A stretch of DNA of 27,695 bases from a virus, in IMG/VR virus record IMGVR_UViG_3300009156_000021, positions 1-27,695 of that record. One strand, written 5' to 3'. The position numbers and the translations under genes are program-made. The notes under the pieces are model-generated. The model did not search any database, was not told where the DNA came from, and worked only from the letters and a program-made list of their open reading frames with translations. Below, piece after piece: positions 1 to 8,228 of the stretch (position 1 is the stretch's first letter; each line of letters begins with the position of its first letter).

Positions 1-123
1 ACGAGAAGCCCTATGACCGTGTGACGCTCGATGAGAACGGGGCCGAGAAGGTAGAGCGTGTCGAGCCCTGGGAAGTGAGGGCGACTGGAAAGAAGGTCCA
101 GGAACTCAAGGGGGCCTTCAAGG
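1..123. repeat. Terminal direct repeat, left copy
   Basis: The first 123 bases are identical to bases 27573-27695. This shows that the contig closes on itself. It may be the assembler's overlap on a circular or circularly permuted genome, or a true short terminal repeat of a linear virion DNA. The sequence alone cannot separate these. A gene reads straight through the junction, which favours simple circular closure. Confidence 0.97.
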
Positions 124-374
124 ACACGGCGCCGCAGATGCTTCATGAGCAGTCCGAACTGAACCGGAAGATCGGCATGGAGAAGATCACGCTCGCAGAC
201 GGGAGCGTGGACGAGACCAGGGCCGATCGAGTGGACCTATTGAGAACCAGGCCTGGGGTATGTCAGACCCGGATACGCCCAGGTATCATGATGAAACACA
301 TGCCTTGGCACAAGCCCTGCGGCCATTCCAGGCACCAGGAGTGCCATTGTGAGGGAGACAGAGTAGATGGCTAA
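1..374 (+). CDS. Hypothetical structural-region protein, 3' part of the junction-spanning gene
   Basis: This is the downstream part of a gene whose ATG is at 27491. Joined across the terminal repeat, it encodes 151 residues. The body is charged and helical (many K, E, R). The C-terminal tail is short and rich in Cys and His (a CGH..HQ.CHC pattern in the last 25 residues), which could bind a metal. The stop at 372-374 overlaps the next start by 8 bases (ATGGCTAA). An internal GTG at 21 is only an alternative start. I do not recognise the family. Its place between the capsid and tail genes suggests a virion or assembly role, which is inference. Confidence 0.75.
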   Translation, partial: EKPYDRVTLDENGAEKVERVEPWEVRATGKKVQELKGAFKDTAPQMLHEQSELNRKIGMEKITLADGSVDETRADRVDLLRTRPGVCQTRIRPGIMMKHMPWHKPCGHSRHQECHCEGDRVDG

Positions 375-615
375 CACCTTCGTCAAGCAGTTCTCTGTGA
401 ACGGGCTCCACTGCTACGTCTTCACGACGGCTTCGGCAGCCACGACGGAGACCTGTGCGGGACCTGTCGGGAAGACCATCGTGTTCGCTGCCCAGGCCAA
501 TATTGGAGGCACGGCCACCGCGCTTACGTTCAAATATACGGCGTCCAGCGGGAACTGTGATTTCTCGGGATTAACTGGGACGAACTCTTACGTATTCGCG
601 GTCTTTACCGACTAA
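367..615 (+). CDS. Small hypothetical virion-region protein
   Basis: This encodes 82 residues. It has no charge clusters and is rich in Ala, Thr, Gly and Phe, with three Cys. It reads like a small beta-sandwich, as in capsid decoration or tail accessory proteins. A GAGGGAG ribosome-binding site lies about 10 bases before the ATG. The first 8 bases overlap the upstream gene, so the two are probably translationally coupled. No family is recognised. A decoration or tail role is inferred only from position and composition. Confidence 0.7.
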   Translation: MANTFVKQFSVNGLHCYVFTTASAATTETCAGPVGKTIVFAAQANIGGTATALTFKYTASSGNCDFSGLTGTNSYVFAVFTD

Positions 616-628
616 GGGGGGAGGCACA

Positions 629-1063
629 TTGAAAAAGCTGCTTCTTCTCGTCGGGATTATGTCTCTCCTCTGTCTGGGTGCTGATCGTGGAGAATCTCAG
701 ACTGGGGAATACAAAACCATCACGCTGAGCGGCGTCAACGACGTCATAATCGATAGCACGCTCACGACAGCGTTGATGAACAACAAGCGTGTCTACATCA
801 ACGGGATCTACTATTGGTGGGACAACGCAGCCAACACCAACCCATTCTATATCGAGATCGTCCGAGGCCAGTCGGCCCTCGTCACGGCGGGGTCCCAGAG
901 GGCGTTTCGTTTCTCTGAGGCCATGACATCGGGAGGCGTCAAGGGTTCGACCATTCCAGTTAATCTCACGTCCGGAACGGACTCCACTCTCTACTTCGTC
1001 GTCTCGGCCACGTCGTCAGATTCTCTCTTTGTGTCATTCAACTACCGGATCGTAGGGAACTGA
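629..1063 (+). CDS. Hypothetical protein with N-terminal signal-like segment
   Basis: This encodes 144 residues from a TTG start preceded by a strong GGGGGGAGG Shine-Dalgarno sequence. The N-terminus has two Lys followed by a Leu-rich hydrophobic stretch (about residues 4-17), which looks like an export signal. A Cys at residue 15 lacks a good lipobox, because Leu rather than Gly, Ala or Ser precedes it. The rest is Thr/Ser/Val-rich and beta-predicted. A signal peptide is unusual inside a structural cluster. It may instead be a hydrophobic N-terminus buried on assembly. The stop overlaps the next ATG by one base. Confidence 0.72.
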   Translation: MKKLLLLVGIMSLLCLGADRGESQTGEYKTITLSGVNDVIIDSTLTTALMNNKRVYINGIYYWWDNAANTNPFYIEIVRGQSALVTAGSQRAFRFSEAMTSGGVKGSTIPVNLTSGTDSTLYFVVSATSSDSLFVSFNYRIVGN

Positions 1064-1287
1064 TGTCGCTCCAGACCGACGCCGAGAACATCGCGGATCT
1101 AGCGTCTCGAATCATCAAGTTCGAGATCCTGCGCGCCCAATTCCTAGCTAACGGCGGGGTGATTCAGGTCGTCCCTGGAGACACTGATACGAACGTCACG
1201 CTGAATAACGTGCAGAAGCAGGGGCTCCTTGCGCTCGAGGCGGGCTGGCAGACGAGTATCAAGTCCATTGTCGCGGCATGGCCGTAG
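1063..1287 (+). CDS. Small helical hypothetical protein
   Basis: This encodes 74 residues, starting at an ATG whose A is the last base of the previous TGA. It is predicted to be mostly helical, with a middle segment rich in Gly, Val and Thr. It has no Cys and no membrane segment. It overlaps the next gene by 10 bases. Short proteins like this between tail genes often act as chaperones or minor tail parts, but no family is recognised. Confidence 0.68.
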   Translation: MSLQTDAENIADLASRIIKFEILRAQFLANGGVIQVVPGDTDTNVTLNNVQKQGLLALEAGWQTSIKSIVAAWP

Positions 1288-2546
1288 GAGTCACGCAGCC
1301 GGGAGGGGCAGGGACGACGATCATGTTTCAGACCGATACGTCAGCCCCGAATGGCCTCTATTACACAGAGGCAGACTTCGCCGCCGCGTTCCCCGCTGAC
1401 TTCGTAGACCTCGGTACCACACCGAAAAGCTATCGAGCCAAGGTGTCCGTCCAGAACGGGGACGGTGCCCTGACCGGGACGACAACCTGGAAGGGGACTC
1501 GAAGCTCGGTCTTCTTCGATACCGGGAAGACCTACCTCGTCAATGCAACGGGCCTGATCAATCGGTTCACGGAATGGGGCACCAAAGCCACGGGGGCAAG
1601 CGGGGACGTCATTGGATATGACGGTCTCAATGTATTCTTTGGGACCAACCCCACATTCAACGGTAACTTCAAGCTCTACGGATGCAAGCTGACGAACGTG
1701 AACGCCGCCGCCGCCACGTCCCGAATCTTCCTAACGCCCACGGCGGTCGGTGCGTTTGCGGAGATCATCGACACGCCCATCTTCACGCTGGCTGGAACCC
1801 AGGCGTTCGGGATTAGCAATGCAGTCGGTATTGATGTCATGCGTCGAATCAACTCAGTCGGGCTCGGTTCGGGCGCGGTCAATGGGCACGTGGTTCAGTT
1901 CAATTGTCCAGACTCCGAGGACATGGCGTTCTACTGGCCCAACGGGGATTACAAGATCTCGACCGGCGGCTACGTCCGGATCGCGGAGCCCAAGTTCATC
2001 GGCCCCTCGACGCAAGGGGACACCCGTGGCACGTTTGCGATGATCGTCTTAAATCCGGAGTGGAGCCAGAACACGGGCAAGCTCACAGCGCCGAGCACGC
2101 TTGAAGAGTGGTTTTCCTTCGGCGTCTTGGTAACGGATGCGAACGGGGCACCCGTGAGCGGAATCCGAATCGAGGTCTACGACAACTACGACGGGAGAAC
2201 CGTTGTCGATACCACGACCGGGACTCTCGGGACGATTGACTTCCTCGCCCCTCAGTCGGTGGCCGAGTTCGGCTTCGGGACATCCCCAGACGCCCCGTTC
2301 CGCAACGCGCTCATGATCTACGGCCACAATAACGACGGCCTGACCCACGAGCATGGACCCTTCACTCTGTTTGTGAACCGCGGAATGGGGGTCGGACTTT
2401 ATCCCGAGTACACGCAGAAGTTTTCGTTCCCCTACTCGACCTATTTGGCAGGGGCCGAGAAGCAGTGGTCTCCCATGTACTTCAACGTAGTACTCCCGGC
2501 TTCGGGTACTGGGATCGCCACCAACTGGGTGGAGTTCGCCCTGTGA
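1278..2546 (+). CDS. Putative tail or receptor-binding protein with C-terminal beta-sandwich
   Basis: This encodes 422 residues. The first two thirds are rich in Gly, Asn, Thr and Phe, in the manner of repetitive beta-structure in tail fibres and spikes. From about residue 285 a segment reads VTDANGAPVSGIRIEVYD. This is the usual opening of a carboxypeptidase-regulatory-like (CnaB-type) beta-sandwich, common in surface-exposed phage tail proteins. It sits directly upstream of a small protein and a beta-helix tailspike, so a receptor-binding or fibre-branch role is likely. The stop overlaps the next GTG (GTGA). Confidence 0.75.
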   Translation: MAVGVTQPGGAGTTIMFQTDTSAPNGLYYTEADFAAAFPADFVDLGTTPKSYRAKVSVQNGDGALTGTTTWKGTRSSVFFDTGKTYLVNATGLINRFTEWGTKATGASGDVIGYDGLNVFFGTNPTFNGNFKLYGCKLTNVNAAAATSRIFLTPTAVGAFAEIIDTPIFTLAGTQAFGISNAVGIDVMRRINSVGLGSGAVNGHVVQFNCPDSEDMAFYWPNGDYKISTGGYVRIAEPKFIGPSTQGDTRGTFAMIVLNPEWSQNTGKLTAPSTLEEWFSFGVLVTDANGAPVSGIRIEVYDNYDGRTVVDTTTGTLGTIDFLAPQSVAEFGFGTSPDAPFRNALMIYGHNNDGLTHEHGPFTLFVNRGMGVGLYPEYTQKFSFPYSTYLAGAEKQWSPMYFNVVLPASGTGIATNWVEFAL

Positions 2547-2767
2547 GCCCCGCGACCCCTTGGACGGAACTCTCAGTTGCAGACGCAGGCTGGCAGCAGG
2601 CACTTCCTAGCCTCGGGAACCCGGACGATGACTACTACATTGACGTCCTCTTCGAGGGTACGGTCTTCTTCAATCCCGGAGTAACGCATACGGAACTGAG
2701 CGTTGGAGCGACGGCGGGGACCGAATTGACTACGCCGTCCACATCCTGGACCGAGGTGTCGATCTAG
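2543..2767 (+). CDS. Small virion-region protein with W/H-T-E-L/V-S repeats
   Basis: This encodes 74 residues from the GTG at 2543, which overlaps the upstream TGA by 4 bases. That is preferred over the ATG at 2465 because it matches the GTGA coupling seen throughout this genome. The protein holds three spaced copies of a short motif (WTELSV, HTELSV, WTEVSI), the last at the very C-terminus. The middle is acidic (DDDYY). The repeats suggest a small beta-repeat or oligomerisation element between two tail genes. No family is recognised. Confidence 0.7.
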   Translation: MSPATPWTELSVADAGWQQALPSLGNPDDDYYIDVLFEGTVFFNPGVTHTELSVGATAGTELTTPSTSWTEVSI

Positions 2768-4305
2768 TGGCCGGGCCATTCTCCGGAACTGTGGCGATCC
2801 GGGCCATGAAAGCGGCTGACTTCCAGGCAACCATCTTCGCTGGAACGGAAGCGGGCCTGATTGCGGCACTGGCCTACGCCAGCACCAATGGGCGAGTGAT
2901 GCTCGGGCCTGGGAACCTCAATATCTCCTCGATCATCACGATTCCGAATGGTACCGAACTCTGGCTTGGCGCGGGAACCTATCGCATGTCCGGAGCCTCG
3001 GGCTTCTCGCTCGGCATGGGCGCGATGCTCAAGGGTCAGGGATATAACGCTACGTCACTCCAGGTCGAGTCGTCCTTCACGGGCCAAGCGGTGGTCTTCA
3101 ATACGACCCAGGACGGCACGCAGCAAGCGTGCATGATGGAGTGTTTCCAGATCAACGGGCAGAGGTCCGCCGGCGGAAACCCGGTCAACGGGATCTATAT
3201 CAAGGGCATCGGCCAGCCGACCGTGATTCGGGACGTGGTGCTTTTCTCGATGGCGCAACGTGGGATCACCCTAGAAGGGGTGCTCACCAATGCGGCTTCG
3301 ATCACCTACATCGATAACTGTTGGGTGAACGACTGCCTCGACCACGGAATCACGGTCACAGGTCCCATGGGAGCTGTGACGATTCATCGGACTTCGGTCG
3401 AGACGATTCCCGCGAACAAGGCCGGGATCTATATCGACGGGTCAAGCGCATCGGCGAACCAGGGCGGCATATGGATTCGGGATATCCACGTCGAGGTCCT
3501 AGCGGCCAATGCGATCGGGATACTTCTCGAGGATTCGAAGGACATCACGGTGGATAACGTGCTCTTCTTCGGGTCTGGCGGGAACGGGGACTTGGTGAAG
3601 ATCACGGGAACCCCGCTCACCAACTCGTACAATTGCACGCTCCGGAATCTCTACGTCCGGTTCAACGCCACGGCCACGACCGTAAACGACGTATCGAACG
3701 GAGTGACCCTAACGAACGAGGTCCACTACTACTCGACCGGGGACCATCGACTCATCAACAACGTCGTTATAGGCGGGACGATCGATGGTACCGGGAACGT
3801 CACCTTCCGAGGGGCAAATAATAAGTTCGGCACCGCGGGGGTCGCCCAGACCACTACTGTGGGGCAGGGCGGGGCGAACGCTTTTGCCGCTGATTTTGTC
3901 GTCAACTCGGGCAACTCCGGAACGACCAAGGCTAGAGCTCTGATTCAGAGAAACGCCCAGACCGATCTCCTGCTTCAGGGGGACGGTGCGCTTGAGTATA
4001 TGCAGTTCCGCCACGCCTTCCAGTTTGGCACCACGGGCGGGACGGCCATTGGATTGATGACGACAGCGGGAAAGTTGAGGCTCGGGGACGGGTCCACTCC
4101 GGCGCAAGGCCTCGAGGTGGTGGGCAGCCCACTCTTCACGGGGCTGACGAGTGGGAAGTACCCGAAGATTTCAACGGGCGGGCTCATCATCGACGGCCCC
4201 ACGCCATTGGCTGGAACGAAAATCTACTGGGTCTCGGACACGAGCGGAGGCGCGGTCAATCGCAAGCTGACGTTCACGGACGGGATTCTCACCGCGGAGA
4301 CGTAA
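2767..4305 (+). CDS. Tailspike / tail fibre with pectin-lyase-like beta-helix
   Basis: This encodes 512 residues from a GTG that overlaps the previous TAG by one base. Residues of about 25-330 show the repeating short-strand pattern of a right-handed parallel beta-helix (runs such as NGIYIKGIG, GITLEGV, GIYIDG, GIGILLEDSKDITVDN). This is the fold of pectate lyases and phage tailspikes that bind or cut surface polysaccharide. The C-terminal 180 residues are Gly/Thr-rich and fibre-like, probably for trimerisation. I cannot pick out catalytic carboxylates. Depolymerase activity is inference, while host-surface binding is the likely role. Confidence 0.82.
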   Translation: MAGPFSGTVAIRAMKAADFQATIFAGTEAGLIAALAYASTNGRVMLGPGNLNISSIITIPNGTELWLGAGTYRMSGASGFSLGMGAMLKGQGYNATSLQVESSFTGQAVVFNTTQDGTQQACMMECFQINGQRSAGGNPVNGIYIKGIGQPTVIRDVVLFSMAQRGITLEGVLTNAASITYIDNCWVNDCLDHGITVTGPMGAVTIHRTSVETIPANKAGIYIDGSSASANQGGIWIRDIHVEVLAANAIGILLEDSKDITVDNVLFFGSGGNGDLVKITGTPLTNSYNCTLRNLYVRFNATATTVNDVSNGVTLTNEVHYYSTGDHRLINNVVIGGTIDGTGNVTFRGANNKFGTAGVAQTTTVGQGGANAFAADFVVNSGNSGTTKARALIQRNAQTDLLLQGDGALEYMQFRHAFQFGTTGGTAIGLMTTAGKLRLGDGSTPAQGLEVVGSPLFTGLTSGKYPKISTGGLIIDGPTPLAGTKIYWVSDTSGGAVNRKLTFTDGILTAET

Positions 4306-4979
4306 TGACAACCGCCGAGATGGTGACCCTTTGCAGAACCAGGATGGGCGAGGACTCGACTACGGCTACGGCCATTTCAGACGCCCAGATCCTTGCTCTT
4401 TTGAATGAACGCATGGCCGAACTATGCGCCGACACCAACGTCCTTGTGTCTGGATGGACGGCATCCACGGTGCTCAATCAGCAGCAGTATTCGGTACCCG
4501 CGGAATATACGTCGGTCGAGGCCATTCAAATCTACAGGACTACGGGGGACAACAAAAAGCAGTGGCTTAGGAAGGTCCCGGTCATCGATACCGACTCCTC
4601 GAAGTCTACTGGGTCGCCGGACAAGTTCGCGCTCTGGGGGCTCAATGTCTCCGGGGACAACTCCCCCGCGTTCTGGCTCGACCCGATTCCGAACGCCAAC
4701 GGCTCGTCTGACTTGATCTGCTACGGGAGGCAGTTGGCGAAGACGATGGTGTCCGGAGGTCAGGGGCCGGAAGTGAGACTCCGCTGGCAGTACCTTGTCG
4801 TGGATGGGGCCTTGGAGTTGATCTACCTCCGCTTCGCGGAAGGATCGCCCACGACTCTGGCGCTCGCAGACCGGATGCACGGGCTTTGGGAAGCGGGGAA
4901 GATGAAGGCGATGGAATACATCACGCTCGACCTCTACGCACCTGGCGAGGCAAGGGACACGATGGGGTATTGCTGGTAA
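4305..4979 (+). CDS. Head-tail adaptor / connector protein
   Basis: This encodes 224 residues, with its start overlapping the upstream TAA (TAATG). The N-terminus (TAEMVTLCRTRMGED then ISDAQILALLNERMAELCAD) has the layout of phage adaptor proteins that dock under the portal in short-tailed phages. A segment like YSVPAEYTSVEAIQIY follows, typical of that family. The stop overlaps the next ATG in the same way, so it is coupled to the large tail hub gene. The family match is from pattern memory and was not searched. Confidence 0.7.
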   Translation: MTTAEMVTLCRTRMGEDSTTATAISDAQILALLNERMAELCADTNVLVSGWTASTVLNQQQYSVPAEYTSVEAIQIYRTTGDNKKQWLRKVPVIDTDSSKSTGSPDKFALWGLNVSGDNSPAFWLDPIPNANGSSDLICYGRQLAKTMVSGGQGPEVRLRWQYLVVDGALELIYLRFAEGSPTTLALADRMHGLWEAGKMKAMEYITLDLYAPGEARDTMGYCW

Positions 4980-7414
4980 TGAGCGCAACCGAGCTCCGCT
5001 GTCTTCCTCTCACTGGAACGACGGACGGGCCTATCTTTGTCGCCAAGGAAGGCACGGCGCAGAGTCTGACGAATATGCGCCTTCGCCCGGACGGGTTTGC
5101 GGAGGCTCGAGGTGGGTTCGACAAGCTGAAGCCCTCTGGAGGGTCCGCGGTGGACGCTATCTCCGCAGGGGCCTACTCCGACATCCAGCAAACCAACACA
5201 TCGTACGGGTGGGTCCGGACGTTCGACCCCGAGCAGGCCGCAGGGTCGCAATACACAAAGAACCTCCAGCTCTCACAGGGCGGGAACAATCCCTTCAATC
5301 TAACCGCCATACCTGCCACGTACGTCGGGAAAATCCTCTACTGGGGAGCCGACGACAAGTTTAGCCGGATCATGGTCTCCATGGCGGTCGCGGCCACCGC
5401 GGGAACCCTGACCTACGTCTATGAATACTGGAACGGAGCGGCTTGGTCGGCCTTGACGACTGCGGAGACGATCGATTGGACCGTGCTTCGAACCCCGACT
5501 TTCGCATCCTGGACCCTTCCCACGGACTGGGTCGCTTCCACTATCGGAGACGCAGGTACCGGGAACGTTCTCAAATACTGGATGAGAATTCGCATTTCAG
5601 CGTGGACAGGGGCCTTTACTAACAGTGGAAGCATGGCAGTCGCACGCGGCTTCTGGGGAGGAATGCGGGAACTCTATGCCGCGACCCAGAACCCGAGATC
5701 CAACGCCGCGACGGGGACCCTCAAGCGGCACGGGCAGACCGGGACAACGGAAGAATGGTTCCCGATCGACTCGACTCTATTCTCGGCCCACGCTTCACCA
5801 GCTCGGATGCTTGAGTATCGAGGGCGGCTGTTCCTCATCAACGGCAAAGAGCAGAAACGGTGGGACGGGTACAACTTCCAGGACATCGGAGTCACGAGCA
5901 CGTACGCCCCGACCGCAGCAGCAGCAGCCGGTGGAGTCTTGGGTGCGGGGATCTGGCGCTATTACTACGCCTTCGGATACGGGTACTGCCAGAACATGGC
6001 GGTCTATCAGGACCGTCAAGACGCACAGGCTCTCTATGGGCCGAGTCAAGCCTACGCACTCGGGGAGATTACGACTGTTGCCGCACAGCGGGTCAGCTTC
6101 CAATACTTCGCCCTGAATCCTCTTCCAACTGGCGTTAGTTCTATATATCTCTATCGAACGGACGATTTGACGAATGTTCCTGTGGGGGACCGTGCGAACG
6201 CTCCCGCGTACATGATCCAATCGCTCCGCATCGAATCCCAAGGAACCAACTTCGAGCAGGGCCTTGGACTAGTTGGGAGTATCTATTACGACGATAACCT
6301 CTCTTACGTCTTCCCGCTGCAAGAGGCCAAGGCTTTTGACGTGCTTCCGCCGTCCCGGTGCAAGTACCAGTTGATCTATCAAAACCGGCTCATGCTCGGG
6401 GATGATGAGACCTGGTACACCTCGGACCCCTTCTTCCCGGATCTCTTCTCGAAGAAGAGCTACAACTATATTCGCCTCGCAAGAGCCTCAGGCGGGAGGC
6501 ACATGGGCGGGGTCGAGTTCGCGGATCAAGCCGTCCTTTACACGGAAGATCAGACCTGGGGATTAACGAGCGTGGACCAGGACGTGCCGCAACTCTTCCC
6601 GATTCATCCCACGGTCGGGTGCATCGCCCCGGACGCTATAGCTACGGGAGACGGTCGGTTGATGTGGCCTGCACGGGATGGGGTCTATACCTGGGACGGG
6701 GACGGGCGGCACTTGCCACGGAAGGTCACGGGGAACTTCGACACTACGCTCGGGAAGATGTCCTATGAGACCCACGGGGGAAGCCGCGGCGTCATTCGAG
6801 ACCGGGCCTATATCCTTTCGGTCTGCGCTCCCGGCGGGACTCCATCAGCGACCTACGTCTACGACATGGACACGGATATGTGGTCCACGTGGACTCTGGC
6901 CGGGTTCACTTCGACCCTCGCGCCATTGGCCTTGATTCACGCTCCGCTTGGGAACGCGGACGCGGGAGGAGTCCATGCGCTTTGGGGGAAGGTGGACTAT
7001 GGGACAGGGGCAGGGGATTACAGCCTATATCTGGACGAACTGACGACCCAGGACTCCTCGACCAACTACAACTGTTCCGGGGTCCTCTACTTCAAGCAGC
7101 CTCCGGGGGAACTCTTCACCCCGCAGCAAGTGATTGCCTACTACCAAGCGACGGACGGCTGGCAGGCTCCTACCTTCACCTATGCGGGGGGAGAGTTGGG
7201 GAGTTCTCCGGGGTCGGTCAATACGAGAACTCCCGACACCGGGACAGACTACTCGGTCGTAGGCGGGGTCTTCTCTTCGGTGCCGCGGGGCTCCTCGAGC
7301 CTCAAGGTAACGTTCACGGTGGCGAGTCAGGCCGGGGGTACGGTGAACGGCCAGCGACTCTTCGGAGCCGTCTTGAAGGGTATGGCGTCCGGATTCCGCA
7401 GGGGGGCTCCCTAG
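4979..7414 (+). CDS. Large tail hub / tail-needle-region protein (gp10- or tubular-B-like)
   Basis: This encodes 811 residues from the ATG at 4979, which overlaps the adaptor stop. The in-frame ATG at 4886 would overlap the adaptor by 94 bases and is less likely. The protein is long and beta-rich, with repeated W..WDG and Y..YD elements (RWDGYNF, YTWDGDG, YVYDMDTDMWSTW) resembling propeller blades. Large proteins of this kind follow the adaptor gene in many podoviruses and form the lower collar or hub of the short tail. Assignment rests on size, order and this pattern. Enzyme motifs were not seen. Confidence 0.72.
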   Translation: MSATELRCLPLTGTTDGPIFVAKEGTAQSLTNMRLRPDGFAEARGGFDKLKPSGGSAVDAISAGAYSDIQQTNTSYGWVRTFDPEQAAGSQYTKNLQLSQGGNNPFNLTAIPATYVGKILYWGADDKFSRIMVSMAVAATAGTLTYVYEYWNGAAWSALTTAETIDWTVLRTPTFASWTLPTDWVASTIGDAGTGNVLKYWMRIRISAWTGAFTNSGSMAVARGFWGGMRELYAATQNPRSNAATGTLKRHGQTGTTEEWFPIDSTLFSAHASPARMLEYRGRLFLINGKEQKRWDGYNFQDIGVTSTYAPTAAAAAGGVLGAGIWRYYYAFGYGYCQNMAVYQDRQDAQALYGPSQAYALGEITTVAAQRVSFQYFALNPLPTGVSSIYLYRTDDLTNVPVGDRANAPAYMIQSLRIESQGTNFEQGLGLVGSIYYDDNLSYVFPLQEAKAFDVLPPSRCKYQLIYQNRLMLGDDETWYTSDPFFPDLFSKKSYNYIRLARASGGRHMGGVEFADQAVLYTEDQTWGLTSVDQDVPQLFPIHPTVGCIAPDAIATGDGRLMWPARDGVYTWDGDGRHLPRKVTGNFDTTLGKMSYETHGGSRGVIRDRAYILSVCAPGGTPSATYVYDMDTDMWSTWTLAGFTSTLAPLALIHAPLGNADAGGVHALWGKVDYGTGAGDYSLYLDELTTQDSSTNYNCSGVLYFKQPPGELFTPQQVIAYYQATDGWQAPTFTYAGGELGSSPGSVNTRTPDTGTDYSVVGGVFSSVPRGSSSLKVTFTVASQAGGTVNGQRLFGAVLKGMASGFRRGAP

Positions 7415-7750
7415 ATGCCGCGGATTATTGGAACCGCTCGTCAGCTTGTGGGGACGCATCAAGTCTCTCTGTCTTCGATTCCGATGCAGGGCAGCTCCTT
7501 TAGCCGTCCTGCGGGATTCTCCCAGGCTCAGGGTGGAGCGAGGGAGCGGCGGATCTCGGTCAGCTTCCAGGCGGCAGACGCTCCGAAGGTGATTTGGCAC
7601 GGTCTGGGATTCGCTCCGACGGGATATCAAGTCATGGGAATGAACCGGGCCGGGCGGATCTACAACGATTTTCCCCTACGTAGTTCATCTAGGGTTCTCG
7701 TGCTCAAGTGTGATACAGCGAATTTGACGGCGGACATTCTGGTCCGATAG
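7415..7750 (+). CDS. Small virion protein
   Basis: This encodes 111 residues and begins directly after the upstream stop. Its C-terminal half has the pattern VIWHGLGFAPTGYQVM...AGRIYND. This kind of segment (a His-Gly-Leu-Gly turn followed by a Pro-Thr-Gly-Tyr turn) recurs in small tail or fibre-associated proteins of podoviruses. The N-terminus is Ser/Gln-rich and probably flexible. It is likely a tail accessory protein, but the exact role is unknown. Confidence 0.68.
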   Translation: MPRIIGTARQLVGTHQVSLSSIPMQGSSFSRPAGFSQAQGGARERRISVSFQAADAPKVIWHGLGFAPTGYQVMGMNRAGRIYNDFPLRSSSRVLVLKCDTANLTADILVR

Positions 7751-7758
7751 GAGGGGAT

Positions 7759-8226
7759 ATGGCTGAATTCTCAAGGATCGAGGACTTCATCAGGAAGACG
7801 GGCAAGATCGGGCCTTCGGCGGATATCACGACGGCGAACGTCTACCGGAACGCCTTGGAGAAGTCGGCCTACGGGGATTTTGGGCGGCAGTACGGGGCGG
7901 GACTCAACGACATCACGAACTACCTAGCTAGGAGTGGTCCTCTCTACGACTCCGGAGCGGCCACCGCACTGAGGGCGAGACTCGCAAGCCAGCTCTACGG
8001 GCAGGCACAGAGCCGCATCCAGGGGAGTTACGCGGACTATCTGAGGCAACTCCAGATGATGCGAATTCAGAACGCCTATCAGAAGGAACTCTTGAGGTAC
8101 CAGAAGAAGGCTCAAGGGGGCGGGTTCGGTAGCACGCTCGGCTCGATCGCGGGCGGCGTCGGCGGGGCGATCCTCGGCGGGCCTGCGGGAGCGATGGCCG
8201 GATATCAGATCGGCGGGAGCCTGTAG
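7759..8226 (+). CDS. Putative internal virion (DNA ejection) protein, glycine-zipper C-terminus
   Basis: This encodes 155 residues. A TAGGAGGGG ribosome-binding site lies just upstream. The body (about residues 15-118) is helical and rich in Ala, Gln and Tyr. The last 35 residues are a Gly/Ala zipper (GGGFGSTLGSIAGGVGGAIL pattern) that could insert in a membrane. Ejection proteins of short-tailed phages have this mix, since they leave the capsid and help build a channel in the host envelope. The two next genes look like its partners. Confidence 0.7.
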   Translation: MAEFSRIEDFIRKTGKIGPSADITTANVYRNALEKSAYGDFGRQYGAGLNDITNYLARSGPLYDSGAATALRARLASQLYGQAQSRIQGSYADYLRQLQMMRIQNAYQKELLRYQKKAQGGGFGSTLGSIAGGVGGAILGGPAGAMAGYQIGGSL

Positions 8227-8228
8227 CC

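Noticed and set aside
2049-2603. 184-residue minus-strand ORF
   Set aside because: It is antisense to a tail protein in a fully rightward operon, with no coupling to neighbours.
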